Shown here piece by piece: positions 34,701 through 47,197 of a stretch of DNA of 64,000 bases. The notes beneath the pieces were generated by a model, which saw nothing but the letters and a program-made list of their open reading frames with translations, was not told where the DNA came from and searched no databases. Position 1 is the first letter of the stretch. Every line of letters begins with the position of its first letter. Made by a program: the position numbers and the translations under genes. This DNA is from Saksenaea vasiformis B4078 (Eukaryota; Mucoromycota; Mucoromycetes; Mucorales; Saksenaeaceae). The stretch lies in contig JNDT01001937.1 of NCBI GenBank assembly GCA_000697055.1, positions 186,001 to 250,000 of the forward strand, written 5' to 3'.

Positions 34701-35723
34701 GGATTATGCGTGATGTCAACGACCGTACCCATCTCCCCTGAGCGTGCAGACTTCCACCTACAGCTATTCAACCATCCTAACGACGTCGATATAGCAAGCA
34801 TTGAGCCGGCGATGTTAAAACTGCCAAAACCGATACGTAGCACGGCAGCGTCCTGGGATGAGACGACATTTGGGAGAACATTTCGGCGGAAGCGTGAGCG
34901 GCGCAAGAGGGTAAGCAAATTTGTCAGTCGTCCATAAATACTTAGACATAACCCATGGTTCTAGTCAAGTGTAGAGGTCCGTGCGGCTGAAAGTCTGCTA
35001 AAAGAAGCGGCTATGGTAAAAGCTACAAGTCTAGAGGAAGTAATACGTTATCAAGAGGTAGGCCTTTATATCATCTGAATGAATGTCAATGATTCATGTT
35101 CGTAGATCGGGCGTGAATGCCGCGTGGTGCTTAGAGGCTTCTGTCATAACAAACGATGGTACAAAGAAAAAATCACTCAAGACTTGTACAAAACACATGT
35201 CTACGACAGAGTAGCTGCGGATGAGAGACGGAAAATCAAAGAGGAAGTGGCATTACGGGGTAGCGGAAAAGTTGTGGCCCCTATCCTTGCGATCGGGAAC
35301 CAAGGAACATGTGTCGGCTCGACAATTAAAGGGCATGCGAGACGAGGGGGCAAATGGCTCCGACAGCGACACAGCAGGTACAGCCCGGTTTCTTTGACCA
35401 ACGAGTTCCGTTCCTCGCAGACATGTACGTTCTGCTTTCAAAGAATGGTACACCCAAGATGCCGTCGGTTCATCAAGGGTCAGTGGCAAAAGAGGACGAT
35501 AAACGGAAGTTCGCAATGTATCAATTCTGCATGCTTCTCATACAAAACCGGGCGATCCACGCAGAACAAAAATGTCCAAGCAGCGATGGCAATAGGACTG
35601 GCTACAATCAGCAATTTCGTCTCTCCTGAAAGACAAACGATGAAGCCCTTCAACCCCAGCCCTAGCGCTGAAAAGCTTTTTCTAGCCGATGCCACCGTTC
35701 AGGTACTACAACTTCATAATTAG
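31751..35723 (+). pseudogene. Fanzor/TnpB-like (IS605 OrfB superfamily) gene, damaged
   Basis: Fanzors are eukaryotic RNA-guided nucleases related to transposon TnpB; mucoralean genomes hold many relatives with long basic N-termini. RuvC-I reads FSGTDYGLCVMSTT near 34680. The RuvC-II region is ILAIGNQGTCVGSTIKGH followed by RRGGKWLRQRHSR. The zinc ribbon has CTFC and CINSAC pairs, and RuvC-III is STQNKNVQAAMAIGLA. The C-terminal half is cleanly spliced: exons 34443-34910, 34965-35057 and 35106-35723, with introns of 31, 54 and 48 nt. The N-terminal half is damaged. It has a 1-nt loss in an A-run near 32495, an in-frame TGA at 32701, a frame change near 33070 and a TGA at 33905. A TAA at 32905 could lie in a short intron. 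The catalytic Asp of RuvC-III is replaced by Asn and RuvC-II lacks an acidic residue at the usual place, so nuclease activity is doubtful. Confidence 0.62.
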
Positions 35724-37488
35724 CGACGTTATTGACGTTTGTTCAATCGTAGGTGCGCACAATCGTTGACAGAAGTCGCACAGGCGGTAAGTATCTATTG
35801 TCCAACTACCTAATACGGCGATGTCTTATAATATTGGTAGACTGAGTTGACCGGCAACCATCGCATGATGGAATTATATAACAGGTTGGCCTTGAAACAT
35901 CTCTTGAAACCGGTATACTGTCCCAGAGCTGAGTGAGTGATTTGCCCTCAAACTTTTGACACTTAACCTCCATCTTTTATACTGTTTCTAAGAAAATACT
36001 ATCACAATAGAGTACTTGCACCCATCTAAATTATACATCCCCAGTCTGTCATCCTGCTAGTTATTGGGTGCATCCTTACGCTACTTCAAACTTATGTCCA
36101 TCGGAAAGCGTGTAGGATGCAACGTAAAAAAAAAAATGGAAAATTCCTCTTGGCGCTGGATCTACACTAGGCAGCCTGGGTTCATGCAGATTGACATTAT
36201 TTTCATTTTTTGAGGGGCGACCCGTTGGTGACACCACCTATTCGCAAAGCAAACTCGGCTCACTCGTAAACACACGTTTGTAAAACGTAAAAATCATACA
36301 ATAGCTAGTACAAAAAAAGCTCAGTGTGTCCATCATTCATTCGGTCTGTCTGTCTGATCAACCGGATAGTCATTTTGTCGGACAGTAGCTGCTGCTCCTC
36401 ATAGAATAACCATCCTTATCGAGATTCGCGTGTTTCATCGCTCAAGTTCGACCGCGTCAATTAACCTGGTCTTCAATGGGCCAGTAAGTCTGAAGGAAGG
36501 TTGAGTTCGCCTTCCTTCTACAGTTGTATACATCGGTATGTCTGGTAAGGATTTCTTCAGCGATCTATAGCCAAACAACGCATGGATAGAAACAGCAGCA
36601 GATGCGTTACAGTGCCCTCTTGACGAATCAGATACTCCCACTTCTGTCGTTTTCTACTGGTCGGTGTACCCAAGATCCATGCGAATGGTTGTAACATGCA
36701 TGTAGTTAGTCAATAATCTAATTGCTTCAGGCTTTTGGGTCACCGAAGAGAGGATTCATCGATGGCAAAATTCATCGCAAGGTTTGATAGAATATCAGGT
36801 GTAATTCTCCTTGACATCTGGTGAAAAACAAGGCTTGGGCGGGCTCGCAGTAACTTGCGGGCTGTGTAACTTATGGACCCCTCAAGCTCCGCCAATTTTG
36901 TTATTGTGCCCAAGTGAACTGAATCTGTCTGTCATGGAGCTTGTCCACATGAAGAAATATTGCAAACTCCGGTTAGCACTCAGTTCTTCAATAACTGTTT
37001 TGTCATGGCGAGGCTATACATTTTACCCCGCCTTTTTTCTTCTTCTTTTTCTTTTATCTTTTTAGTAAGTGCGATATTTGATTCCTTCATGGGATAGTGG
37101 TGCTATTGGCAATTGCCTGCGATAGATAGCAATCCGATCGTGATTTCATGAACAAACTGCATTCTGAAAGAGTTCAGGTACGAAAAGCATTTACTGGTGC
37201 ACGAATTTTGCCAGATATGGCAAGGTAGTTTTGTGTCCCAGAAAAAAACAGGAAAAAAAATGACGATGGACAGAGATTCTCCAGTACTTTCATATTTTGA
37301 CCTGGAACTTTTGTTTGCTTCCTTATTACAATAGTGTGTAGTAATAAACCACTGCATTGATATTCATCCTTTACTCTCTACACAGTCACGAGCTGAGTAA
37401 GTAAAAAAAAAAAAAAAAAAAAAAGTCGGCCCTGAGGACAAACTCTTTCCGCACGTTCTGTTTTTTCCATTTATCTTTCATTTGCCTA
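35724..37488. other. Intergenic, right flank of the Fanzor-like gene
   Basis: There are short GTAAG/TAG intron-like signals at 35790-35845 with a possible extra 3' exon (TELTGNHRMMELYNRLALKH near 35840-35900) that I could not join in frame. The rest is AT-rich. An A-run of about 22 lies at 37403-37424, about 65 bp before the next start codon. A minus-strand 68-aa frame (36435-36641) has no recognised motif. Confidence 0.4.
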
Positions 37489-38652
37489 ATGGTAGACCGA
37501 CCGCCACCACCTTATACACCAGCGGCACCAGTGGCACCTGCTACAATATTTGTGTATCGAGACAATGACTATGAATCGACAGATGTAGTCCAATATTATC
37601 ACAAGACAGATAGACAAAGGCGGATGTGGAGATATATCGCCATTGGCGTGGGCATTGTCATTGTAGCAACGATAGCCGTCGTGGTTGGGATAGTAGTGAG
37701 CAAAAGACATGGTTCTTCTTCTTCTGTATCCTCAGCAAAGATGGAGTCACCTTATTCCAACCTTACACGACTCGTGACGAACACGTCTATTCAACAAGAC
37801 AAGCAACGCATCTTTGTCATTGGCGATGTCCATGGCTGTGTCCAGGAATTGAACAGACTAGTGGAAACCATTGATTACAATCCCCAAACAGACCAGCTCA
37901 TTCTTGCTGGTGACCTTGTTGCTAAGGGACCTGACAGCATCGGCGTCATTCGACGAGCAAAAGAACTAGGTGCATTGTGTGTACGCGGCAATCATGACGA
38001 CAAGGTAGCGCGGCTCAAGAACTTTGAGCTGCAACGGGGCGCACAGGCCATGCAGCCACCCAAAGCAGTCATGCCCGAGGGGGATGTAGCAGACCCGCTC
38101 AAATTCAATAATTACCACGTAGAGATTTCAAAGTAAATGAAGGCAACGTAACACATGGATAAGATCCGTTGGTTCAAACCTACGACAGAAACTCACCAAA
38201 TACTAAAATCAAAAATTATTATTATTCTTCTTCTTCTTATTATTAGGGCTATGACTGAAGAAGATTATTATTACCTTGCAAGCTGCCCATTAATTCTCCA
38301 TTTCCCGTTCCTGAACAACTCCGTGGTCGTGCACGGCGGACTTAATCCAAAACGCGAGCTGTTCGACCAAGTGCCGTACGACGTCATGAATATGAGAGAT
38401 ATCGATGGCAGCTGTCAACCTACCGCACAAAACGGCGTTGGAATAGCATGGACGACAGAATGGAACGAAGTAAAGAACCAAACCATGCGCGTCTATTATG
38501 GTCACGATGCAAGCCGGGGAGTCAAATTGCAACAGTATACCTTTGGCCTCGACAGCGGTTGTGTTTATGGCCGACGTTTATCCGCACTTGAGATGAAGAC
38601 GAGTGCATTAACTCAAGTTCCGTGTAATAAATATAGCCAACCAGGGCAATAG
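37489..38652 (+). CDS. ppn2: Ppn2-type zinc-dependent endopolyphosphatase (calcineurin-like phosphoesterase)
   Basis: Two exons (37489-38132 and 38247-38652) around a 114-nt intron give 349 aa. A Pro-rich cytosolic N-terminus is followed by one signal-anchor helix at about 48-70 (YIAIGVGIVIVATIAVVVGIV), making a type II membrane protein with a lumenal catalytic domain. Metallophosphoesterase motifs are complete: FVIGDVHGC, LILAGDLVAKGPDS, CVRGNHDD, VVVHGGLNP and YYGHDASRG, then GLDSGCVYGRRLSAL. This matches yeast Ppn2 (YNL217W), a vacuolar enzyme that cuts polyphosphate chains, and the bacterial-type PPP fold (ApaH/PrpE-like). Vacuolar location is inferred from the family. Confidence 0.85.
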
Positions 38653-39621
38653 AAATTCTCCTAGACACAATTTCCGTTTGTTACCATCAACTCTTATCAA
38701 GATAACCAACCCCCTAAACACCCGTAGATAACTTTGTGTGTATGTAGTCCGTTGCACGCGTTCGTTAACGCGATGCAGTTTGGCTCGGATACTAATAAAA
38801 CTTTACTGAAGTCCGGAAGTTTGTATCTATCGAAAAAAATAATAACGATTACCACACTTCCGGAACGAATTCGCGCTGTGCTGGGTTGCCTTTCCTGCCA
38901 ATCTAGGCGCCACACTCGCTTTAGATGTGTAGCACTGAAGCCATTGGAAGATATAGCGTAATTGGTTCGTTGTTAGCATGATGGCATTGGTAGCCCGGTT
39001 TCAACAGTTAAAAGTTCACTAATCAGAAAGAGAAGATATCTCGTAAGGCTCCTAGAAAGGAGACGACTGTGGAACCTAGTCTACGTGGTAATTTACATTA
39101 CATACGACAATAATAGAGCACACAAGCTGTGAGAATAACAGAGAACTTCGACTTTGATCCATTGAATAGTTTAAGCAAGTAGCGGCTTAGGATCTTTTAC
39201 TGTCTATGTTAAAGCCTTGTGCTCTGATATTGATGATAAAGGTTAACTGTGTTTGATCATACGTTGCTACCCATTTACATCTTTCTTGGCTTTTCTATTC
39301 TTCGACTCAATGCTGTTAATCAAAAAAAAAAAAAGTATATCACAAAGCGATAAATAGCAAACGAAGTAACAACTGGTGTCACTGTAAGTATTTGCATTGC
39401 CAGTGATTTTTTTTTCCGACCCGAATAGTGAATGCATCATGCGATTTGTCTGTTAGAATTTTGTTTTCAGAGATTGCGAAAATGCAATTAACATCCAAAA
39501 ATTTGCTATTTTTTTTTGTACTTTCTTTGCGACTCGAATCACTTGCAAACTGTAAATACAACTATCGGAAAAAAAAAGGGTTTAACAAGGAAATCATTCT
39601 TTGCCTATTTTCTTTTCCTCC
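38653..39621. other. Intergenic upstream of the CotH gene
   Basis: AT-rich with A and T runs near 39320-39332, 39411-39419 and 39571-39579. No supported gene. It holds the Ppn2 3' end and the CotH promoter. Confidence 0.5.
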
Positions 39622-41597
39622 ATGCATTTTTTTTACATTACCTTTCTGAGCATTGTGGGTAGGTTTGTAGCTTTTCTTATCAAAATTCCAAGCTAATGAA
39701 TGGATGAGGAACGAGCATATACCTGGCTGCAGGCAGCACAGTGACTTATCGAGTTGTCGTTAATCCGCCTGATCCAACCTATGCAGTGGGTGTAGCTGTA
39801 GGCGAAGATGTCTATGTCATGGCAGCAGATCCAGAGATCCCGTTACTGTATGCAGGGCAAGCCCCAGGTCATAAATCCTATCGCTATGTAATCCTAGATA
39901 CTTCGAAAACAATGGTAGACTACGAGAAGTTTGAGCGCCCTGCCATTGAACAGGCCAACAAGACATTCAATGAAGTCTTTGGACGTCCGTGGAACAAGCT
40001 TAGCCTGTTTAATTTACCACAACTCTATTCTTCTGAACCATATGATGCGAACGAGAGCAAAATTTACGAAGATGGTGTAATCGCCACGCTGCATTTTGAA
40101 GGCAATGACGAAGAGATTCGCGACATGCACACCAATAAGATGGAAAAGAAGCTTTCTGTTAGTGGGCGATTGACTTACATCAGGTAATAAAACGTATCGG
40201 AAATTTTGCTAGCTTTCTTAATCATCCCCAAAAAATTTTTTTTTTTTTTTTCGTTCTAGTCATGATGCGGTGAAACAAATTAACGACGTAGAGATCAAGA
40301 TTGGAGGGCATTCCAGCCGTAATTGGGCCAAGGTCCCCTACAAGCTTAGTATTGACACTGCCAACGCACACGACGGTCTGTTTCGTCGCTGGGACATCAA
40401 GCTCAGAGCTTGTTCCACAGACCCCACCATGATGCGCGAAAAAATTTACGAAGAAATGCTTCAATCGATTGGCGTCCCAGCGGCACGAGGCGCCTATGTT
40501 CGGTAAGCAAGAAACAGATCAACCGCTCTTTTTCTACATTACTAAGCCTAAGTTTGATGATAAGATTGTATATGAACGCTACTCCTGTGGGGTTGTATCT
40601 CCTGACAGATGATAGTGGATCTGAATCGTGAGGATTAAAAAAAAAGTAATTCGGTTGGATTAAAAACTAAGCAGTTTACTTCTTTTCTTTTTTACTGGTG
40701 AGTGTATAGATTCCTTCGAGAAATCATTCACAACGGTGACAAGCATGTAAAACTGGGAGAAATGATTCAAGGCGATGCAGGAAAGGGTGATTATGCCGCT
40801 AACTTTGGCTATCGTGGCGATGACGAGGCAGCCTATGACGACAAAGTATATGAAGTGAAGATTGACGGAACGGACGATGATCAGTCCTCAGCGATGCGAC
40901 ACCTCATCCAATTCATGAAATTTATCGTCACGTATAAGCCGGAAACGGCTCCTGATTCAGAAGAAGCCGTTTCGCTTTGGCAGCCAAAAATTGATATCGT
41001 ACGGTATATTCGCCAGCTAGCATTGGAATGGATTGGTGGTAACTGGGACGGTATACAATATTGTAAGTTAGGATGCGCTATGTATGTATGTGTTTGCAGA
41101 TGCTCAATGGTATACACAAAGCTGGAAACAACTTTGCACTCTATCGTCATCCCTCAACGAAACAGTATATCATGGTTCCGATGGATTTCGATTACACGTT
41201 TGGCAGCGGTCTCGAAGAAGATCAGCGCAACCTAATGACAGCAACATCATGGATGGATTTTACAGCTGGTCGTAAAACACATTCCTACTTGTGGGAAAAA
41301 ATCAGGGCCACCGCTTTTTTCAAGAAGATGTACGAAGACACACTCAAGGATATCAACGAGAATTTATCTAATCCAGAGATCATGGACAAGCGCATTGAAA
41401 GCTTAGCCTACTTGATCCAACATGATGTGGCCTGGGATAGATCTCTGGAACGCATGACGTTGGGTATTACAAAACCATGGACGGCTGATGATTTTTTGAA
41501 ATCATTGGATATGGGTATGGATGACGATGATGAAATGATTGGTCTTCGAGAATGGATTCGCAACAAATATCAAGCAATCCTTGCCATGGACTCTTAG
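39622..41597 (+). CDS. cotH: CotH-family secreted protein kinase-like protein
   Basis: Six exons (39622-39658, 39733-40183, 40260-40502, 40565-40627, 40710-41062, 41122-41597) give 540 aa with all phases consistent. Exon 1 is only 37 nt and encodes a signal peptide (MHFFYITFLSIV). A beta-rich N-terminal domain comes next, then the CotH kinase-like domain: IKIGGHSSRNWAKVPYKLSI (nucleotide-binding region), the loop around MIQGDAGKGDYAANFGYRGD, WIGGNWDGIQYSGNNFALYR, and the metal-binding VPMDFDYTFGSG. CotH proteins are atypical secretory-pathway or surface kinases. In Mucorales some members are surface proteins involved in host-cell contact, others not. I see no C-terminal hydrophobic GPI-attachment signal (it ends KYQAILAMDS), so this one is probably secreted rather than anchored. 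Convergent with KXD1. Confidence 0.9.
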
Positions 41598-41916
41598 ATC
41601 GTTCATCAGCTGTTCTTGTTCTTTGAAAAAAAAAACGAGAGAAATGTGTGATTCGTCCCTACTCTACTCTAGTACTGTAGTACAACAACAACATTAACTT
41701 TGGTATATACAATTTTCTTAGCATAGCCGATAATGTAGCACGATTTACATGTGTTTGAAATACGACAGTACACACACACTCTTTCTCTCTCCAGAAGAAG
41801 AAAGGTGTGTGATGTTCATTCATCTAACCTCAGTAAAATCGTGCATAGTACCATAAAGTTAAAAGAATTAGTTGAGTGGTAAAGCAATACTAAGGGTATA
41901 TATGTCATCGCTCGGT

Positions 41917-42355
41917 TCATTCGTCATCTTCTGGGACCGTGGGTGGCGGATATTTCTCCAACGCAGCTTTCGTTTCCTCTGGGTACTTTTGAGCAAGTTG
42001 TGATTTAATCTTTCTACAGGGTGATCGTTCCATCAGTTTCTTATGTTATTTTGCGCAAGATAGATTGCCTTAGTTTTGTAAAAACGCTGTCGAGATCCGT
42101 TTTCATTTCCTTGAGCAATTTAGTGTGGGATTCAAAGCGCTTGTGAACATCCTGATACCGCGCTTTGCTGAATTCATTGAAAGCACCTAAACTTTTTTGC
42201 GTGGTCTGGTAGAGTTTCAGGCTAATGTTTACAGGTCAACCACCACTGAAGGTTAAATTGCTGTACCATTCTTCTTGATCTTTCAGGATGCGTTGAACGT
42301 CATCGTCATTGCGCACGTTAATCAAATTAGTTGCTAATTGCCGCGGAGAACTCAT
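41917..42355 (-). CDS. kxd1: KxDL-motif protein (KXD1), BORC/BLOC-1-related subunit
   Basis: Small coiled-coil subunit of lysosome/vacuole-positioning BLOC-1/BORC-type complexes. Three exons (42267-42355, 42069-42221, 41917-42013) give 112 aa with exact frame. The protein reads MSSPRQLATNLINVRNDDDV at the start, continues with FNEFSKARYQDVHKRFESHT, and has the family signature KEMKTDLDSVF (K-x-D-L). Spliced residues line up with human KXD1 without gaps from QEECLKLYQ to DLDSVF. The tail is KIKSQLAQKYPEETKAALEK and it ends VPEDDE. Intron 1 is 45 nt (GTACAG...TTAG). Intron 2 is 55 nt and starts with GC (AAG|GCAATC...GTAG), a GC-AG intron. No single exon is long enough to appear as an ordinary open frame, so the gene is easily missed. 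Confidence 0.85.
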
Positions 42356-44318
42356 ATGGAAAAGATGCTGCTGATGTTAAAGGCTCAACGCAAATTGGCC
42401 GGAAAAAACCATTTAGCCGTCAGCATTTAACCACACGGGCCCGTTCCACTTTTTTTTTTTTTTTTCCTTAATGCACTTGTTTTGATCCGACCGTGCTCCC
42501 CGTGTGAAGTTCACTTATGCAACCTAGCTAACTAAGTTAATGATATAAAAAAGAAAGCACATCGAGGAAAGCAACTACAAAAGGAATATACGAAAGAGTG
42601 TGCTAGGAAATGGACCGGGATCTTCATGTACAAAGATGTGGTGACTGTTGAGGTTACTCATCATCCTACGTGATAGGTGGTTTGGTTGAAAACAGAGCAA
42701 CTTTTCTGCTACACGTGGTTAGATCTAAAGCTGTACAGCATGCTACAAAATACCAGCGTTCTCTCTTAATCATAGTTTGTCTCACTGTTACACTAGAGTT
42801 ATTTTTCCGACAAATGGGATGGTTGAGCACGTCTCTATCGGCTTTCTGCAGCTTTTTCATTTAGAACGCTACGCTGCGTGACTTTATCGTAGTTTAACAG
42901 CGTTCTTTATCTTACTAACAACTTTCTTGAGTAACCGTGGGATTTATTCGAATATCATCAACGTCCATCATCAGAGCACTTCCCTGTGTTTGTTCGTTAG
43001 CTATGGATTCCATAGATCATTCAGTACTGAGCTTTGATCGTTTGTAATGATATGAGTTATCAAGAAAGGCTATATAGCAATAATGCAGGCCAACACTTCC
43101 TTTGAATTTCAGGTTTCTATTCTTTGCGGATCAATTTGAGTTCTTGCAACTACAAGTTTGTAGTGTCATTGGCAGACTCAATAGCTAGGGCGCATTCCAT
43201 TCAACGTCAACAGGTGATCCTGGAAAGCTTGTATTATAAGATCATATCATTTTATGCCAATCTTGCGCACTGAGGCGGCAGCATCATTTGATCGAAGCTA
43301 CATCACACCATCGATATCTCATTGTCATGCTACGCTTATATGAGGTCACGGAGATCTGAAAGCTACATTGAACGTTTGCTAGTTTTACTCTGATAAAACG
43401 GCACTGAGGGAAGTCTTGTTATTAGTATTACACTAGCTGAAGTATCAATTTGCCGTATGAGATAAAGCCAAAGTGTCAAGGGCAATTTCCTAACCAAAGT
43501 ACAATCTTCTTCCACAACTTTGCATGCATCAACATTTTCTTGATAAGCATTTTCGGAATTTTTAAACACGGTTCTCCATGGATACATGTCTGTTGCAATG
43601 TTTTTGAGGTTTGCAATCGAAGGGTGCAGGTGAGATTTAAATGCTTATCAATTATTTGAGATCGACAGCACCTGAAAGACTATTGAGAACAGACAAATGC
43701 AGGTACAAGTATATATTTTAGGAAATGCTTGTAGATTATATGAAATCGAAATCAAACTTCCATTCATAACATGTTAAGGAACCGCCTTCCCGCCTCGACC
43801 CACTTTAGCCGTTAAGTAGGCCTATAGCCCATGTCCTGTTGATGTTTATCAACAACGGGTCAAGTGTCAGCTTATGAAAATTGGTCAGGCTCACGTTGAA
43901 GGCGTTCCGGAGATTCTAAATAGCACAAGATTACCGATTTCACGTTGCATCCAATCTAAGACCAAAAGCCACATTCTATACTACGAATCATGCGTATTCT
44001 AAACGGAATTCTCATTAGTATTTTTTTTCATGGTACCGACTTTTCCCGTCTTCCACAATATCTTGCCGGAAAGAACACTCGATCTAAGTTTGAAATCACA
44101 ATGCTAGTCCAAAAGAATGCCAAGATCACAAAGTTGGGGACCACTTGTGTTAACAAGTTGTTTGCTTCGTAAAAGTCCGCACTCTCCCAAGCTGCTGGCT
44201 CTGACATAAGTCGGAGAAGCGTTATTATTATTTTTTGTGTATCATTAGCACTGCAGTTAGTGGGCATTATTTGCACCAAATGTTCCAACATTGTTAAGGT
44301 GGTTTCCGCTTGTTCTTC

Positions 44319-44358
<40 letters not shown>

Positions 44359-47197
44359 GCAAGGAATAGTCTGGTTAAAAGAAAGCAGGGATCCACTATA
44401 AACTCCTTCGCCATCAAAAGATGGTAGGGACAAATTGATGCTAGACGGGACTCTCTGTGTGCACTGATCCTTCATGTTCCCCGCTCAAATGCAAGAGCCT
44501 ACCAGAGATCACCACGATTAGGCAGTGTTTTGTGTTACCGTTGCAGGTGTAGTCAATATATTCTGCAGCTCAAACCTTTGGCGATTCACGCATTTAATTT
44601 ACTGCAACACATTAAACATGCTGTAAGTTGATGTTCAGTTTTGGCTGAATCCCATGTGATTGAATGCTCCATCCTGGGGCACCCGGATCAGTTCCATCAA
44701 GAGTTGTCTGGTATGCATTTGCTTCGCCATGGATGGCACTGTCAAATTTGCTGGCATATGCATTGCTTAAATGCTCAATTTTCTATGTTTTGCAATCTAT
44801 GCATACATTTTTATTTATTGGGCTCCAGTTACATTTCTTAAGATAGTAGTCTACTGATGCACACATTTGGCAGAAGTATGAATTGAAGGGTGCAAAAAGC
44901 ACGGGGCACACACATTTGTGTGCTGTTCTATTTGCGTGTTTGTCCTTTAATATCCTGCAATCGATTTATTACAGCAGGTGGTATAAACGCTATCGGCATC
45001 GGAGACTTTAAACCTTGGGGGGAGCGTTTCCACCGTTATTTCCGTGTACTGCAGCGCAAAGAAATTTCGAAATTTACTTTTTTCGGCACGAAACCGTTAG
45101 ATACGGAAAGGAATGAGGCCGGTATAAGCGATGATAACTTAATTTTGTTTTTCTTTTGCTTGTAGAGGGTACGCGTTATTCCGGAGCAAAGATGAGTGTG
45201 CAAAATGCCCCGCGCAAGACAACAAGCAAAAAAAAAAAAAAAAAAAAGAGCCACGCGTTTTCCAAATGTTACATAGCGAAGTGATGCAACAAGGGTTTAT
45301 TCAAACGCAATCAATCGGCAAACTGTCCCCTAGATTTTTTTGGTGGCTTCAAGGGGGCCGGTTATCACTACAGCAGATATTAACGCGTTTCCTCCTTGGC
45401 CCGTTGAATCTATCCGCTGATCATGAATATACTAATAATAATCATAATATTTTTTTTTCGGAAAATAGAGTGTTTACAATGATCAAATTGGATGGTTACT
45501 TTACTTTATCGTATACCTATTTGGGAGAAAGGAAGCGGAAATCGGTTGAATTTACTAACTTAAAAAACTTTGTAATCATAGTGACGCGATTATTTTTCTT
45601 CTTCTTCTCTCTCCTCCCCCCCAAAAAAAACATATCAGACGGTTTGGCGGCCCGAAGTCAAAACAAACGTTTTCCCACTTGCTACTTATCGTAAATTCGA
45701 CGTGGAGAAGCTTTTTAATATATCAAAACTTTGCAGGGTCCCTTGTGCATAGACATCTTAAAAAAAAAGTCTTTTTTTCCTATTGTTGGCTTTTCATGTT
45801 GTTATGATGATTAAGCTCAGTTATCCTATGGGACTGAGTACCATTTATGGATAATGAGTGTTATGTATCGATTAGACAAAGCGTCTCATGATGTCGTGCC
45901 TCGTTTTCCCCCCAATCGATGCTTTTTCTCCGGTGGCAGGAACTTGAAGACTACCTGATGCCGATCATTGGTTTCCTTTCAGAGATATACTGTATATTCT
46001 ATACTGCATATATTTGAAAAAGAAACGCAGGTTATTAATGCAAACCAAGATATTTTATTTTATTTTTCTTGATCGCGTGTCCAGATATTTTAATCTGGGA
46101 GATCCGAAATAATAATAATAATAACAATTACAAATGGTTTTGACGATGGTTACGAAGTGTGGCGTAATGAGTGGGTTTGTTCATGGACATTTGTTTGTTT
46201 ATAAAAAAGAGCGCGTGTGAAAAACAGAAGAGGGCAATACTATGTCCGCTTGGGCGTCCCCAAACAAACAATGGGAATGTTTATGTCTATTGATGGTAAG
46301 TTGAACTTTTTGACTTTTGATCAAAACAACCGCGGATAAATAAAATGTATCCGAACGATGATGGCACGATAGACCAAAACGGATAGCAAATGACGGGAAG
46401 GGTGATATATTATTATTATGATGATGATTCATGCTAACCGAAGACCCTGGGTGTACAGGGTCAGTCAGTCATCGAAGGAGGATATGGCCGACATAACAGT
46501 AGTCATATTCTCGTTGTTGATCTCAGAAAACGCCCACAGATAAACCTATCAGCCGTTTCGAATTCCATGCCAAAAAAAAAAAAAAGACGCGTCGAGCCTG
46601 TTCCTTGCAGGCTGTCTTGTTGAAGTACATCCTACGATTGGGTGCAGTGTGTTATGGTGACAGTTCTTGATTTCGTCGTTCGTTTAGCATTTCCTCCACG
46701 CATCTAGTACTGGCTGCATTAGAAAAGATTTTTGCATTTAACCACAATGGGTAGTTGAAAAATACTCTCTTTTTTTTTTTACTTGAACAAATACCTTTAC
46801 GCTACTTTTCATGTAAAAAAAGAAAAAAAAAAGGGAAAACAAAAGAAAGCAGCAAAACAAAATAGTTGACAACATGTCATAAATGCAAATAGAGTCCAGA
46901 GCGCGCGCACGCCTACGTTAATTATGTGATTTATCATTTACTTGCTGTCTCGCATATATCTTGGGGGGAGTTGGGGATGGTTATTTGGAAGTCTAACCTC
47001 TTTATCGTCAAGGAGAAAATAAGGCATAACACTTGTAGAAAAAGAGAGAACTTCTGTATAGTTCAATTTTTAATAACAGTATGATTTCTTATATTGAATA
47101 GTTTGATCTTTCGCTTTTGCTTTTTTTTTACACAAGTACTGGTATCTTACATATATGTACATAACGTTTTTTGGGTAAATTTCTTTTTTTGGGCTGT
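42356..47197. other. Gene-poor region, no supported gene
   Basis: About 4.8 kb of AT-rich DNA with homopolymer runs (45228-45246 A, 46570-46583 A, 46771-46780 T). Some frames look protein-like over short spans (minus 44028-44417, TQKIIITLLRLMSEPAAWES; plus 44950-45165, NAIGIGDFKPWGERFHRYFR), but none has a recognisable domain or a consistent exon structure. They may be relics. Confidence 0.4.
44308..44362 (+). repeat. (TTTTC)n microsatellite ending in a T-run
   Basis: Five-base ttttc units repeat several times and then pass into about 14 T. The lysine-rich frames on the opposite strand come from this repeat. Confidence 0.8.

Noticed and set aside
44028..44417. 129-aa minus-strand frame as a gene
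   Set aside because: It is half built of a (TTTTC)n repeat read as Lys/Glu; the remaining helical segment has no recognisable family or adjoining exons.
45266..45694. 142-aa plus-strand frame as a gene
   Set aside because: It contains T-run-derived poly-Phe and AT-rich Asn stretches, with no motif and no splice-consistent neighbours.
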